In this document: positions 1-12,500 of the stretch, piece by piece
Numbering within the stretch: position 1 is the stretch's first letter
Layout of the letters: each line of letters begins with the position of its first letter
Source of the DNA: Leptasterias polaris
Taxonomy: Eukaryota > Echinodermata > Asteroidea > Forcipulatida > Asteriidae
NCBI GenBank assembly: GCA_037783415.1
Contig: JAZGTN010000170.1
Coordinates: forward strand, 1,221,501 to 1,285,500
Length of the DNA: 64,000 nucleotides
Reading direction: 5' to 3'
The notes under the pieces: generated by a model
Seen by the model: the letters and a program-made list of their open reading frames with translations, nothing else
Databases searched by the model: none
Told to the model about the DNA's origin: nothing
Made by a program: the position numbers and the translations under genes

Positions 1-28
1 TGACGTCAGTGTTTATCGTATACCATTA

Positions 29-382
29 TTATTGAGCTCGTTCGCTACGTGTATCCAGGGTTCTGAAATTGCCAGCCATTAAAACTGCGTGCATATTTTT
101 TCCCTGGAATTCCAAGGTTTTGGTTACGTAGCGGCCAAATAAATCTGCATAATATGGGCGGCCAACGCCTATTATATGAGTAATGTTGATGTAAGAATCG
201 GTAAGTTGGTCGTCGTTACATTTTATTGTTTGCATTATGATCCTACGGACGACTTTGAAGTAGTTTTTGTTCGGGAAAAAATAACTGGGATTTATATTCT
301 GTGAGGTACCGATAGGACGCACAGTATTAATTTTCTTGGGAACAAAGTTTTTAATTGTACACATATACTCCTCCCGGCTCAA
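29..382 (-). CDS. Hypothetical 117-aa ORF or exon, unrecognised
   Basis: An open frame of 117 codons starting MSREEYMCTIKNF and ending TRSERAQ. Its codon use and mixed composition look more like coding sequence than the surrounding AT-rich DNA, but I recognise no domain, signal peptide or membrane segment. It could be an exon of a gene upstream of the receptor, or a relic of a transposon. Confidence 0.25.
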   Translation of the reverse strand: MSREEYMCTIKNFVPKKINTVRPIGTSQNINPSYFFPNKNYFKVVRRIIMQTIKCNDDQLTDSYINITHIIGVGRPYYADLFGRYVTKTLEFQGKNMHAVLMAGNFRTLDTRSERAQ

Positions 383-449
383 AATAGAGGTCTAGGTCAT
401 AAAATTGCTAAAGATAGCGGCGAGTGTTTACAAGTTGTAGTTGTTGTTT

Positions 450-463
450 GGGGGGGGGGGGGG
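450..463 (+). repeat. Poly(G) tract, 14 nt
   Basis: A pure run of 14 G in intergenic DNA; one of at least 13 such tracts in the window. Confidence 0.95.
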
Positions 464-1076
464 TGGCCTGTGTAGTTCATCCAATTTGACTCTATCATTT
501 CAAAAGCATAAGCGTGATGAATAATGTGAATGTGATCGAATTTCAAAATGACTAAACATCCCACATTTTAACCACCTTCGGGGTCAGCCTGACCCTGAAA
601 TGGGCGAGGCGCCCCCCGGACCCGGAATCCGGGTAAATTTTGGCCCTGGTGTTTTTAGAGTAGGACAGTTCCTTCGGCCATCTTCAGACGCTGTCAGTTT
701 CAGTACTGTACAATCAAATGTTTTTCTGGAAAGAATTTGGAAATTAAATTGGAAATAAAAAATTGAAAATGGCAGTGGATATTTACAGTTGCCCATGTGG
801 CAGGTGGAATTCAGGGACAACTTACATGTGTGCTTCCGGGAATAGAGAGGATTAAGGTTTGATAAATTGCTTCCGTAATTGGCGCCTAATGGGAATGGGG
901 ATTTAGTGCATTTCCTTGACTCCTCATTTTTTTTCTTTAGTTTTTTTGACGGGAAATGTAATTTGTCCCCATCTAATCGCAACCGCAACTGAAAGTTATG
1001 CATATTGGTCTGCAATATTCTTTGAATTGTGAATAAAAAGTATGACGTTGGTTATCGAAAGAGAGACTGAGAGGAT
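464..1076. other. Non-coding stretch with no clear gene
   Basis: Contains a GC-rich patch at 580-640 (GGGTCAGCCTGACCC palindrome and CCCGGAATCCGGG). The minus-strand open frame over 584-1015 starts inside this patch and shows no domain. Nothing else is supportable. Confidence 0.4.
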
Positions 1077-1097
1077 GGGGGGGGGGGGGGGGGGGGG
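1077..1097 (+). repeat. Poly(G) tract, 21 nt
   Basis: A pure run of 21 G, immediately beyond the 3' side of a minus-strand SINE. Confidence 0.95.
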
Positions 1098-1127
1098 TTA
1101 AATAATAGCTCACTGGTTCCTTTTATT

Positions 1128-1365
1128 TTCATTACTAGTTCCAACAGAACAGTTAGCGACACAAACAGAACTTATAACATGAGACGAGAAGCCTAGAATG
1201 TTCAGTTTCGATGTGGGAGGAATTCTACTGAGGACCCACGCAATCAGAGGGACTGAAAACACAATCCAAATGCAAGGCCGCAGTCTGAGGTGGGAATCGA
1301 ACCCGGAGTCCACACATGAGGTGAAAACAGAGGGAAGAAACTACTGAGCCGACCTGCGATTATAA
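1128..1365 (-). mobile_element. tRNA-derived SINE
   Basis: On the minus strand a tRNA-like head contains GGTCGGCTCAGTAG (A-box-like) and GGGTTCGATTCCC (B box, 1292-1304), followed by a body of about 170 bp. The limits are approximate. A degraded relative lies near 31035-31135. Confidence 0.6.
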
Positions 1366-1405
1366 GACGGGTTCCAGGGGAAAAACTAATTTCTGGCTTG
1401 GAAGT

Positions 1406-1768
1406 AGCCTTGACCAAGGCGTTGGAGTTTTACTTTCATTTATTAATTGTCTTTTTTAGATTAGTTGGTTTTCCCTTTGCGCTATTGCGCCATTGCGCTA
1501 CCCATGCACCCCAGCTATGTGCAGTCTCTGGATGTGTGCCAAGCATGTGTAACGCAGTGCTTGCGTGGTGTGAGATGTGTACACGTCCCGGCCTACGGCC
1601 TCCGCATGCGAATAGTAATACGAGTGCGGATGACCTGCGCACAGTAGTAGTACGGGCGTCGTGCGATGTGATACAAACATTACGCACAGTGCTTGTGTAT
1701 AGGCTAGTGGTGGATTTTACGGCATCTTTTCGGAGTGAAAACTGCGACCGACCGCCTTGAGCAAGGCT
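1406..1768. repeat. GC-rich segment bounded by 16-bp inverted repeats
   Basis: AGCCTTGACCAAGGCG at 1406-1421 pairs with CGCCTTGAGCAAGGCT at 1753-1768 (14 of 16). The interior is much richer in CpG than its flanks. It may be a MITE or a foldback element; the open frames inside overlap on both strands and look accidental. Confidence 0.45.
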
Positions 1769-1811
1769 AGCTTGGAAGGCAATAGTTAAGAAAATTGCAT
1801 TGAGCCCCCCG

Positions 1812-1828
1812 CCCCCCCCCCCCCCCCC
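1812..1828 (+). repeat. Poly(C) tract, 17 nt
   Basis: A pure run of 17 C preceded by CCCCCCG; one of two C-type tracts, whereas eleven others are G-type on this strand. Confidence 0.95.
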
Positions 1829-2960
1829 TCGATGCCTGGCCCAATGCTATTGCCGTAAGTGATATGATAAACGTGATAATACCGCATAGAAACATGCAAA
1901 CCATTCTTTGCTCTTTAGTCTAAGCTGACCACATAGTTTAATAAAAAATAATGTTCACATAAACAGGCTTGTCATGCGGTGTGTTTAATGCGAACTAGGG
2001 ATTCCCCCCGGAGTCCCTGAAGTACATTCTTCAAACAGTAGTCCTGTGCAATGGTAGGCCTACTTTGTTCCCTGTACGTTTTGGTTCAACTTCAACAACA
2101 AAAACAGATTATTGGGAGGATTGTATTCGAGACGAAATTCAACCAGCCTTAAGACGAAAACACCACACAGTGAAGACCAATTTAAATTTGAAACAAAAAA
2201 CAACCCCAAACTGACGGCTTGAACATTGTACTTTAATTATATGTTCCCGCCCATCCTCCATATTATGTCATGGAAGTATGGGAAACCGTACACTTCTCGG
2301 GTGCGGTGCAAACTACTACTCTGGATTCACGGAAGCTTTTCAAACTATAACTGCCCGGCCGACCACAATGGCAGGCGATGAGACAGTTATCCATCAGGGG
2401 GGATTAACTTCTTGATTAATTTGAAAAAGCGTGGCGACCTTTGAACAAAGTGACGGTAAAATGATAGTTAGGCTACAATTTTGCAGCAGCAAAGCATCCC
2501 CTCTGGATCTGTCACAGACATGTAGGCGCACTTAATACGAATACCACGCTGGTGCGCTTTTGTATCTTGATAATGTTTTCAGGTCCATGTTTTAACATCT
2601 TTCAAGCCAAAACTTTGACTGGTAGGCCTAATCGAATATTACAAAAACTAAAAAATCAGCATTCGATGATAAACCGTAAAAATGAACATCGACCGGTTGA
2701 CCACCTACATTCCAAAGGTACATCACAATATTATAGAGGGCTTTTGTTGAAACTGGTCGAGTCTCTTAATCCTTGTTCAGGAGAACTGCCACTGGTTCGC
2801 AGCATCTTTTGTGTCTTTGTGCGATTGCATAATCTAAACTGGAAGTATAAACCATAGCCCCAGCACGAGCAGGAAATCCGCGTACGGGGGTATGTAGGGT
2901 ACCAGTGTTCATAGGAAAAGACGTTTACGGGGTATCGGTGACTCACGTCCACACACACCG
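1829..2960. other. Intergenic DNA without a supported gene
   Basis: Open frames over 2552-2958 on both strands are short and lack domains. No repeat boundary could be fixed. Confidence 0.4.
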
Positions 2961-3145
2961 TAGTCTTGATTGGCGACGCTGCTTTTTGTACTAGCTACCA
3001 ATAGATGGCGCGCTACATTGACTGTTTGGGAGGCTGACTCAGAAGGACTGGGCTATGCTCGTGTGATACAGATATCTCTTCTCCAGTAATTCGTGTTGCG
3101 ATATCGCACCACGTTAAACAAAATGAACGTCGCCAATCAAGACTA
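2961..3145. promoter_or_regulatory. Perfect 18-bp inverted repeat with CCAAT boxes upstream of the receptor
   Basis: TAGTCTTGATTGGCGACG at 2961-2978 is the exact reverse complement of 3128-3145. Each arm carries CCAAT (ATTGG on one strand). The pair lies about 290-475 bp before the receptor start codon, where a promoter is expected. The arms could be regulatory or the ends of a small foldback element; the sequence does not decide. Confidence 0.45.
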
Positions 3146-3436
3146 CACACACCGCGGCCGATCGAGCTGAACGCACAGTTATCCGGCCGGATCCATACGA
3201 ACTATAGCTCATTACAATTTTCGATCGGAGCTGCTACATGTACCTTTCGGAAGCAAAACATTTCCATAGGATGTTTTTTCTAGTTCAGCAAGAAGATTAA
3301 TATCACATCTCTTTGCAAATCTGCAATAAATTGTGTCGAGGAATCATAGACAGATAATCTGTACACTCTGCTGTGACTGGAACATTATTATGCCTTAGTG
3401 CATTCATTGTAAAAACAGAGGCGAGACTTGTTTACA

Positions 3437-3585
3437 ATGAGGGCTGCCCGTGTTGTTGTCATCCTACTGCTGGCGTGTGGAGTTGGATGTTTTGCTGCAG
3501 AATCGAGGGCCACTAATACGAACAGGCGACCACCGAGCGTATTGGGGGACGGCCAAGGACAAAACGAAGAGTTGTTGTGCTCGAA
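3437..3585 (+). CDS. Receptor exon 1: signal peptide and start of ectodomain
   Basis: The ATG at 3437 opens residues 1-49: a basic N-terminus, a hydrophobic core (VVVILLLACGVGCFA) and then a polar region ending near C48. The donor GTAAGT at 3586 is perfect and leaves two bases (phase 2). Reading on into the intron gives an immediate in-frame stop (TAA), which supports splicing here. The next coding exon is 23.5 kb away. Confidence 0.8.
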
Positions 3586-6500
3586 GTAAGTTGGTAATCG
3601 GGGAATTGGAGTAAATGGTGGAATATAGATCAAAGATAAATGCAATTACCCATTATTTTTAAAGCTGCAGTATATTTATTGAATTGAAAAACACAATACC
3701 GTTTTTACTTGTCCGGTCATAGTAGTGTATTGGCCCGATGCTATTAAAAGTCACTGGCCTCCTGGGCTTGGATGGATCATCTGGATCCAGTGTAAATTTG
3801 GAGTCCCGATATTGCTCTTGAGTCTTACTTTTCTTCCAAAAACATACACACATAAATGTTGTTACATAGGGTTCCCGTTCATTTTTGGCTAAAAAGCTGC
3901 TGTCAATTTGAATGCTGTTCAAGTGGATTGTTAAATTGAATGGATAGGCCTTAGGTTAGGGACCTATCTTTTAAAATTTATGGCGTATAGAACAATCGCT
4001 TACACAGTGTTACACATTTAAGGGGGCTGTGTCGTATATGTTCAAAGCAGGCTTGTGGCTGTACATGGAATTATGAACTCTCACCCAGTTACATACAGCA
4101 TGCGCACGCTCTCCATAGGGGAGGGAGGAAGGGTGCTCGCGTACACGTGAAAATTTGTAATTCCATGTACAGTCACAGGCTAGCCCTGGTACGATGTTAG
4201 TGTCAGTTGCACTGTATGCAGGATTGCAGGCCTGGAATTTCATCTTTGAGGGGGCAAGGCCGTTTTCAATTTGCAAAGGGCATTTCCATTGAAAAAGTCT
4301 ATGGGAAACTTTTGAAGGCATGCCAAGACCAAGGAATGGCCTCCGTTTAATTCAAGGCCCAGCTAGCATACAACGGAGGATTCAAACCTGGGCCAAGTCA
4401 CAGGCCTGCTTTTATCATGATGACACAGCACCTTCAAGTGAAATTAAATGACTGTTTTTAAAATTACGCAGTTTAAATTGGCCGCTTATTTGCCATAAAT
4501 GACAAGGAAAACATTCATGTTTGATTTTTATTTTAGTTGCAATACTATTACTATTTAGCACTCTTTTCTCCCCTTTGAAATCTTTCAAACTGCATAATTT
4601 TTGTTTCTTAGTTTGTTTGTTCTTATAAAGTCACTGAAATGTTTCCCTTGTGCTGCGAAATGTCATCAATTGCTACTCAAAAATCTTCATTTACTACTCC
4701 TCAGTAGTAATTCAGTGAACACAAAACATTTTCAGTCTATATATATTTTTTGCTGTGCAATAGCTGCTGGACCATATCTTATTTTCAGTGTACTTGTAGA
4801 AAACACCACTTGGATTTAAAATATAGAGTATAATACACTTGTACAGGCACTCATTAACATTAACAATTGTCAAATACAAACATTGGGCACACATGCTGCA
4901 AGTCAGTGCAATATTGACTAGGGCTGGCTTGTGTGTCCTTGGATTGTTTGCTCTATGATCAAACAACCAAAATGACGATACTGGATTTCTGACCATCATA
5001 AACATCCAGACAAGCACACTTTTTCTTTCTTTCTTAAAACAAAACAAGACTCACAAACAACAACATATTTTTTAGTGTATCTGGAACAATGTATTTATAA
5101 CAGAATAACAACAATAATGCATCTCCTGATGATGCCAGTTCAAGCACCCTCCCCTAAAAGAATAAAATAATTTTAACAAAATCAATGTTACCCATGTATT
5201 AAGTCCGTGGTTTAAATTCAAATTATATTTTTTGTTTGACTTGAGAGTCAATAGGAATCCGAAATCTAAATCCACTGTATGTACTCAGTACATCAATGGC
5301 CATTTTCGAAACCATGGCTCTTGCTCTGGCTTCGGCTTTGGCTCTGGCTGCTGGCCTAGGTCCCTATTCCACGGGGTTCTTGTTGCACATTTCAAGAATA
5401 CCCCAGGGTTTTGCCGCTTACTCTGTTTTACCACTACTCCAGTCCCTGGTGTATGCCCATTTGCTGGGTACATGTAGATCAGGGGTAAAGGGAACCTAAG
5501 CGTGAAAGGGTCACCGTTATTCCCCGGGTTTCCCCCGGGGAATAGAGTAGCTTGAAAAAGGCTTATGAGAGCCTTCCAGGCTCATGGTGATTGTCAGAGG
5601 TGGACTTTCTCCTACATAAGCTAGGTACCAGGAAAAAAACTGTGTTTAAAGAGATTACAGTGGATTTAAAACTAAGTTGCCAGATGGCACACACTCACAA
5701 TGCCTCTGAAATATTCAAAGTATGCAGAGTTCTTTTGTCGTGTATGTTTACATGTAGTAAATATATATAAGTCTATATATGAAAGATGCATAATTTATCA
5801 TAATGACATCTGCACAAAGGATGTTTATTTATGTATCATAAAAAGTATTTTTATGAACACATAAAAACAATTTTTGTTGTGGAACTTAAAATGTTCACAT
5901 ACTTGGTGAACCGTAGCCTCAGTCATAAATTTTCACTTTTTCTGTTGACAATTCAGCAAAGATGCTGGAATGTATTTGTCTGTCAATGCTGTCTGTCCCT
6001 GATAGAAGGGAATTTCTCGTGTGAAAAAGGAAATGTTAATGGCTTGGCAAACTATCCAAAGACACACATTCTGTGAAAGTTTGCGATATGCTAATTATTT
6101 CATTCATTGTACAATTTAACAAATATCAGTCATATATATTGTGAATTGTACAGTGTACATGTAGGGCCTATTTGTTTCAATGTTATTTTGATAGACATTG
6201 AATGCGCAATTTCATGACCCTCTTTGTCCTTTTCTTTGAAATTTACTCGGCAGACGTATTTTCAAAATATTTTGTACACCTACGTGTATAAATGCTGTGT
6301 GGTTCATTATTCCTCTGGTTTGTTTGTTTACATTACTTCGCGTACAAATCTTTGACAATAATTGTACAGATCAATGATTTTGGGAAAAGCAAATTCATTC
6401 CAGTCTCAATCTGTGAAGTATTTATCCAAGAGAAAAATACAAAACATATTTTGTAAGGGAAATTTGTACTGGTCCACGACTCCACGTCAGGCCTGGAATT

Positions 6501-9500
6501 TCATCGTTGGGACGGCAAAACCATTTTCATTTCAAAAAAAGGGCACTTTTATTGAAAAAGGTTTGGGAAACTATTTAAGGTGCACCAAGGCCAAGACTAT
6601 AAGGCAACAGAGGGTAGGATTAGGGCATCTGTAATTCCAGGCTGGTCATGCATGCATAATATAAATATTTCATCTTCAAAGGGCAATAAAATAAAATGTT
6701 TTTATTTTTTGTTTTCTTGTATGTCTTTTAAACTCAATTCAGCCCTTGGGCTGCGATGTTTGAATTTTTAATAAACCAATAATAATAAATCAAAAGAAGT
6801 GAATGCAGTGATAATTTCTCCACATAGTTTCAGATGGGACTTTATTTCTTATGATAAATGGTTTATCAAATTAAGAGAATGTAAGACTTGTGATTAAAAG
6901 TAGTTCATACACGTTTTTTATAATCCTACTAATAAATAATCATTCTCATGTCTGATAAATAGGCCTTTCATAGTCACACCTTCGAATCTATAATGTCTTC
7001 TTTGTGATAACTTGGCTGGCATGTAAGATAGATGAAGAATGCGATTCCTGGTGATAAAATTGTGTTTTTTGTCTGCTGACGATATCAACAGGCCACATTG
7101 GTTAGTCCAATATTTGTTTTTATTGCCCTTTAATACAAAATATTTTTACAATCTGGTCAACTGTTCCATAGCGTTGGGGTGAACATGAGGGTTGCAGCAC
7201 TAAGTGATTGAGATTTGAATGGTACGTGACAGTTCTGTCGCATCATGTTTCATCTTCCTGCACGAAATAGCATTAGTACCAGAGCACTTGATATTTAAGA
7301 AGGCAAGATGTCCTAATATTATTGCCTTTCCAGCATGCATTCCCCGAAATCTGTTTGTAAAAACAGGATGACATTATTGTGTGGGTTTTCTGACCTCAAT
7401 GTTTACAGGAGTCAAAATAAGTGCATTCTCCACTTGTTACCAGTAGTGATTTGTATTCAGTACTTGAACATAAAAAGTTCAAACCCTGGGATTCATCCAA
7501 GAAAGAGGAAGCTTACAAATTGTGATAAATAAGTCACCTTTTAAAACAAGTTGCCTCCTCGTAAAATAAAACTTTCCAATAAGTTGTTTTCCTTTTTCTG
7601 TCAACAGCCTCTAAAAATTCAGAGTAAGAACTCAGCATGTACAATCATTTAGTAAGAGTATTTACTCAGGGAGCAGGAAAATTTTAAGAGAGCAAACAGC
7701 TTTCACATCAGGAACATTAATTTTTTTGATTAATTTTAAAATTAGGCCGTTTATCAAAGCTTTACTAATTTTTAAGGAGAGAGGTCCATATTTGTTTTTA
7801 CATACATGTACATGTACTACAAATGTATGCATACATGAGAGAACACTCTAGAACAGTGTTATCAAAGGCTCCGCCACTAATTGCTTTCTTCATGATCCCA
7901 TCTTAAACTGCATTCAACAGAGTGAGACAAATTTCTCAGACACAACTCTTTCATCATCATTTTGTTATAGTTTCTATGAAATGATATTACTCATGCTGAG
8001 AGTCCTTGCCTCAACAGAAATCCATCAGCACAGTCACAGATGCTGTCAAGTGGATCATGAATTATCTTGGCTGTGTTTTTTAAAAGGGCAGGTAAAAAGT
8101 ACTACTGACTGGTCCAGAGGTAATGTCTTCTGGGTGTACATGTACCACACTTGTTATTATGCACCAGTCCATAGCAATAAATTTGCTTTTGGAGGTGATT
8201 CACACAGTTTATGTAGTGGACATTATTACCCAATGTCACCCGCATTGGACTGATGCATTTGGAACAAATTTGAGCAAAGTCAAAAGAGTTATTTGTTCCC
8301 TTTTCATCATAAATTATTTTATAGAAAATCAAATTTAACTATGTTTTGTCCTACATGTACATGTGAAGCCACACAATTCACTAATATTTTTTTTAATGGG
8401 AAGTGTACTTTTGGAAATAGTTGGGGGGGGGGGGGAATCACAAGACCCTTGTAGCTACAATAAATATGTCTTATATGGGTAAGAAATTAAGAATTATTCA
8501 ATAATCAACTGAACTGAAAGATATTTATCAGAATGAAAGACAACAAAAAAACACTGAGACCACCTGAATTGTCCAGTCATGAGTACTGGCCCAATGCTAA
8601 AATCACTGTCCTTGGGCCTGTGGTCCAGACTCATAACTTTTCAGCCCTGCTGAGTTATTGTCAATTGGGTACTTTTCACAAAGATGTTATTAAATCTATT
8701 CACTACTGCTTTGATTACTTTTTTAAAGACTGTGTTTAGAATCCAGTTATAATGAATTTTTCTGTGTGGGTCCCTTATGGATTATTTGTACTCTGTACAT
8801 CTTCGCATGTTGCATTATATTTATCATTAACTTTAGCCAAGAGTTAGTTAATTATTTATGATTTCTGAGTGTTTGTAGCTTTTAAAAGTGACATGCAGGG
8901 TGTATTCCTGGAAATATGGCTTCTGTTTGCTCATAATAATTTAACAATTCTTCAGCATGGTATAGGTTTACCAAGTCAATTTCGGCATAAAAGCAGCCCA
9001 TTTCACTTTCACACAATCATATATTATTAGAGTGATTTTGCCCCTTCAGTTGAAACCGTCATTCAATTTCACTTTTGAGGCATGTGATTTTAGGCAGCAT
9101 TATATTGAATTAAACTTATGGTGAACTACATTTTGTCATGTAAAACCAGCATTTTATTTAGCTGAATAGGCATTAGAGATTTCTGCACAAAACTGAACCT
9201 GCGAATGTGAATTCTGTTCAAGTTGATTGTTTTAAGTTGATCAGTTATCTTTTGTAATCGTATGATGCGAAAAAACAATTGAATTTGAATGACTTTTTTT
9301 TTCAGAGCAAAATAGAAAAATGAGATCTATGTTTAAATTGGCAGTTTTTTCGCAATGACAATTACTGGGAAATGACCAATTAGTTGGTATTGCTCAGAAA
9401 ACCTACCCTTTTGATATGCAACTTTATGAACATGTTAATTAATTTGCATTATAAAGTGCCAATGAGTCCATAACAAAAATTTGATCTCAGACGCTGTACA

Positions 9501-12500
9501 AAATGATATAGAAATTGGATAGGCCTATGATACGATTTAATTTATCAAAGGAAAGGCGAGAGAAAATAAATAAATAAATTGAAACCGAAATAAATAAAAA
9601 TTTGATCTCAGACGTTGTACAAAATGATATAGAAATTGGAAATGATACAATAATTTAATTTATTAAAGGAAAGGCGAGAGAAGATAATAGAAACCGAAAT
9701 AAAAATCAGCAGTACAGGCCTATTTAAAGCAAATGTATGAACGTAGTAAAAGCACTCTTAACTAGAAGTAAGATAAAAACAGTTGAAACAAGCAGAAACT
9801 ACAATGCAAAAAACACAAGAATCCTGGAGCTGCCAGGGACAGTAAAAAACTAACCTTTAAACAAGACAATAAAATTAAAATAATACATACTATTCTGAAA
9901 CTAGCAGTGACTACAAAGTAAACAAACATCCAAAACAAGACAGGCCAGAGGACAAAACCGCCGAACCCAAAACAAAACAGTCGTTGAAATGAAACCCAGC
10001 ATCATCAGAATAAAACAAATATACAGACGCATCACAACTCAGCTCTCACAAGTGCAAAGACATAAAAAAAACCCAGTAAAGTATTTAAGTTTACCATTAA
10101 GCGTTTAGTCACCGATGTCTGAAAGAGGTGAGCACTTCACGAGGGAATATCTCTTATCGGGCGATACTTTATGTCTACATTCGTACGTGACGAGAGGCTT
10201 GTGCCATACCTACAGCCAGCTCTCAAGTGCGATGTGTATGATTCACATTCATACAGTATGTAGATATATTGTAAAAAGTATGTACATTTTCTGTTCAAAC
10301 AACTTTTAAAGTACAGCATTGGTAATTATTTTTTTTAAGTTTACAAAGACACACAGTAAAAAGATGCCACAAATCACAATTTTTTTAATTTGATAGCAGC
10401 AATAGAAATAAGCCCAATGTGAACTCGTGCAATAATAAGATGAAGAGAGTTTACTCTTAAGACCCCAATAGTTTAACAAAATAAAATCAACACTGAACTT
10501 TCCCTTTAATTTGTTATCTGACATACAAGTCAGCAGTTTTGATATGCTTTGACATTAATCAGTTTGACGATTTAAAAACCAATTGAAGAACTTTAAAACA
10601 ACACCAATAAATAATGTTATGAAGCCATGTATTTAGGTAGAGTGTATTATCTGTGTCGTGCACCTGTCATAAGTACATGTAGGTGTACAATCAGGCTAAT
10701 GTGTTTCCTGTCACCTGTAGGTGATCTGTAAACCAAATGAATGCGGCCTACAGAAAATTAGCTTGTTTCTGTTTTGTTACCTCATACAGGCATGATATTC
10801 TTCCTACTTTAGTCTGATTTCCGATTTGTTTGCCCTTGAGAAAATCAGAAAATGATGATTAAATAGCCTGAAAAGTCTATTAAAGCCTACATTGACATGA
10901 GTGCATGTAGGTCAGCCCTTGTTTGTACTCAATAAAATGTTCCTTTTTTTTTTTCCAAGAACCAAATGTCATGCTTGCTCATAGGAAAAGCACAGACTTG
11001 CTAAATAATTTCTTCTTGCTCTACATGTTCATGTACTTCCGGCCCTCAAGCTTTTAAGGCAGGATCAGTGAAACAGGGTGTGTAACCAAAAAATCAGGGT
11101 GTGTAAGTGAAAGTTGATTTTGAAGACGACGGCGTCACCCCATTGCGATTGCACCAGCCTCGTATAACCCAAAAATCAGGGTGTGTAAGTGAAAGTTGAT
11201 TTTGAAGACGACGGCGTCCCATTGCGATTGCACCAGCCTCGTACCCGGCGTTGCGCAAAGGTTTTACAACAAAAACACCACACAGGGTCCATCATGGTGC
11301 AATGATTTGAACCTGTGTGATGGCTGATGATCTATATTTTGAGTAATTTTACTGTCTTATTTTTTTAACAGTTTTGTTGAATACATTTATAATCCTGGGG
11401 AGCAACTTAAAAAGTAAACAGAAAACAAGCTTCAGATTTTAAAGAGATATAACAAATACATTTTCAATTGGTGTTCAACTAAAAAAGAATTTGTTTAAAA
11501 AGTTTTTATCGGTCTGATTTTTATTGCTAAAAAACTAATTTGTTTACTAAATACCAAGTCGGCCCATGGTCGGTCCAGACTCGACTTTGAATCATACCAT
11601 TTTGCTGTACATGGGCAGTCATTAATATTTTCATGACATGATAAGTAATTAATTATAACAAATACGTGCATTAGCGTAAAAATTAATAAATAAAATCCAG
11701 TGATGAAGTGTTTTAAACCAACCATAGAGAAAGGACACGGACCAACCAACAATGATCGGCACGGTTTGGGTCAAGACGCAGACGGACGGTTACGAATATA
11801 TGTTTCCGTAAACACACCGTCCGTCAGAGCTACATCAATACACGTGTGATGTATGCTGCTGTTAAATAGTCTGGTTTCAAAAGAAGTCTGCATAGCAATA
11901 CCGCGCAGTGAACAGGCAATTTATTTGTGGAGGTAAAAACCAGACCTACAAATGACAACCTCCTTCCCAAAGAATTGGGAGAATCATAGGCTGATGTAGC
12001 GGGTTGCGTGTATGGGATAGATATAACATCGTGCTTGGGATCGAGAATATTTCTTCTGCTATCAAGCTCTCTCGAAACTGAGCAAACCGATCGCGCGTAG
12101 CTACTTTTTCTTCCTGATCCAGAATTAAGTTTCACTCTTGCAAATTTATTTCATCAAATAATTATTAATGATACAAAAAATATATGTTTTTCTTTTTTCG
12201 AGAGCACGGCTTGCAGTAAAAAACGGAAGCCGTGCATCTGAAAATAGGCCGTGATTTATTTAATTTAGCCGTGCCAATCACGGCTGCACGGCTGGCTGCC
12301 TAAAAGCTTGCCGGCCCTTTGATTATGCCAACTGAACCAAACTCAATTAATTACATACACATAGTATATTATCATTGTGTCAGTGCAAAAACGTTAGTAT
12401 CTTCTAAAATAGCACTTACATTATGCGCGAGTTTGAAATTGTCACAATTTTGTTTTTTTGCTTAAAATAACCTGGATGTACACACAAAACGTGCAGACCA

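Noticed and set aside
584..1015. 143-codon minus-strand open frame
   Set aside because: Begins within non-coding AT-rich DNA and ends in a palindromic GC-rich repeat; no domain, no splice partner.
1398..1760. Overlapping open frames on both strands in a GC-rich island
   Set aside because: Stops are rare there because of composition; no family resemblance in any frame.
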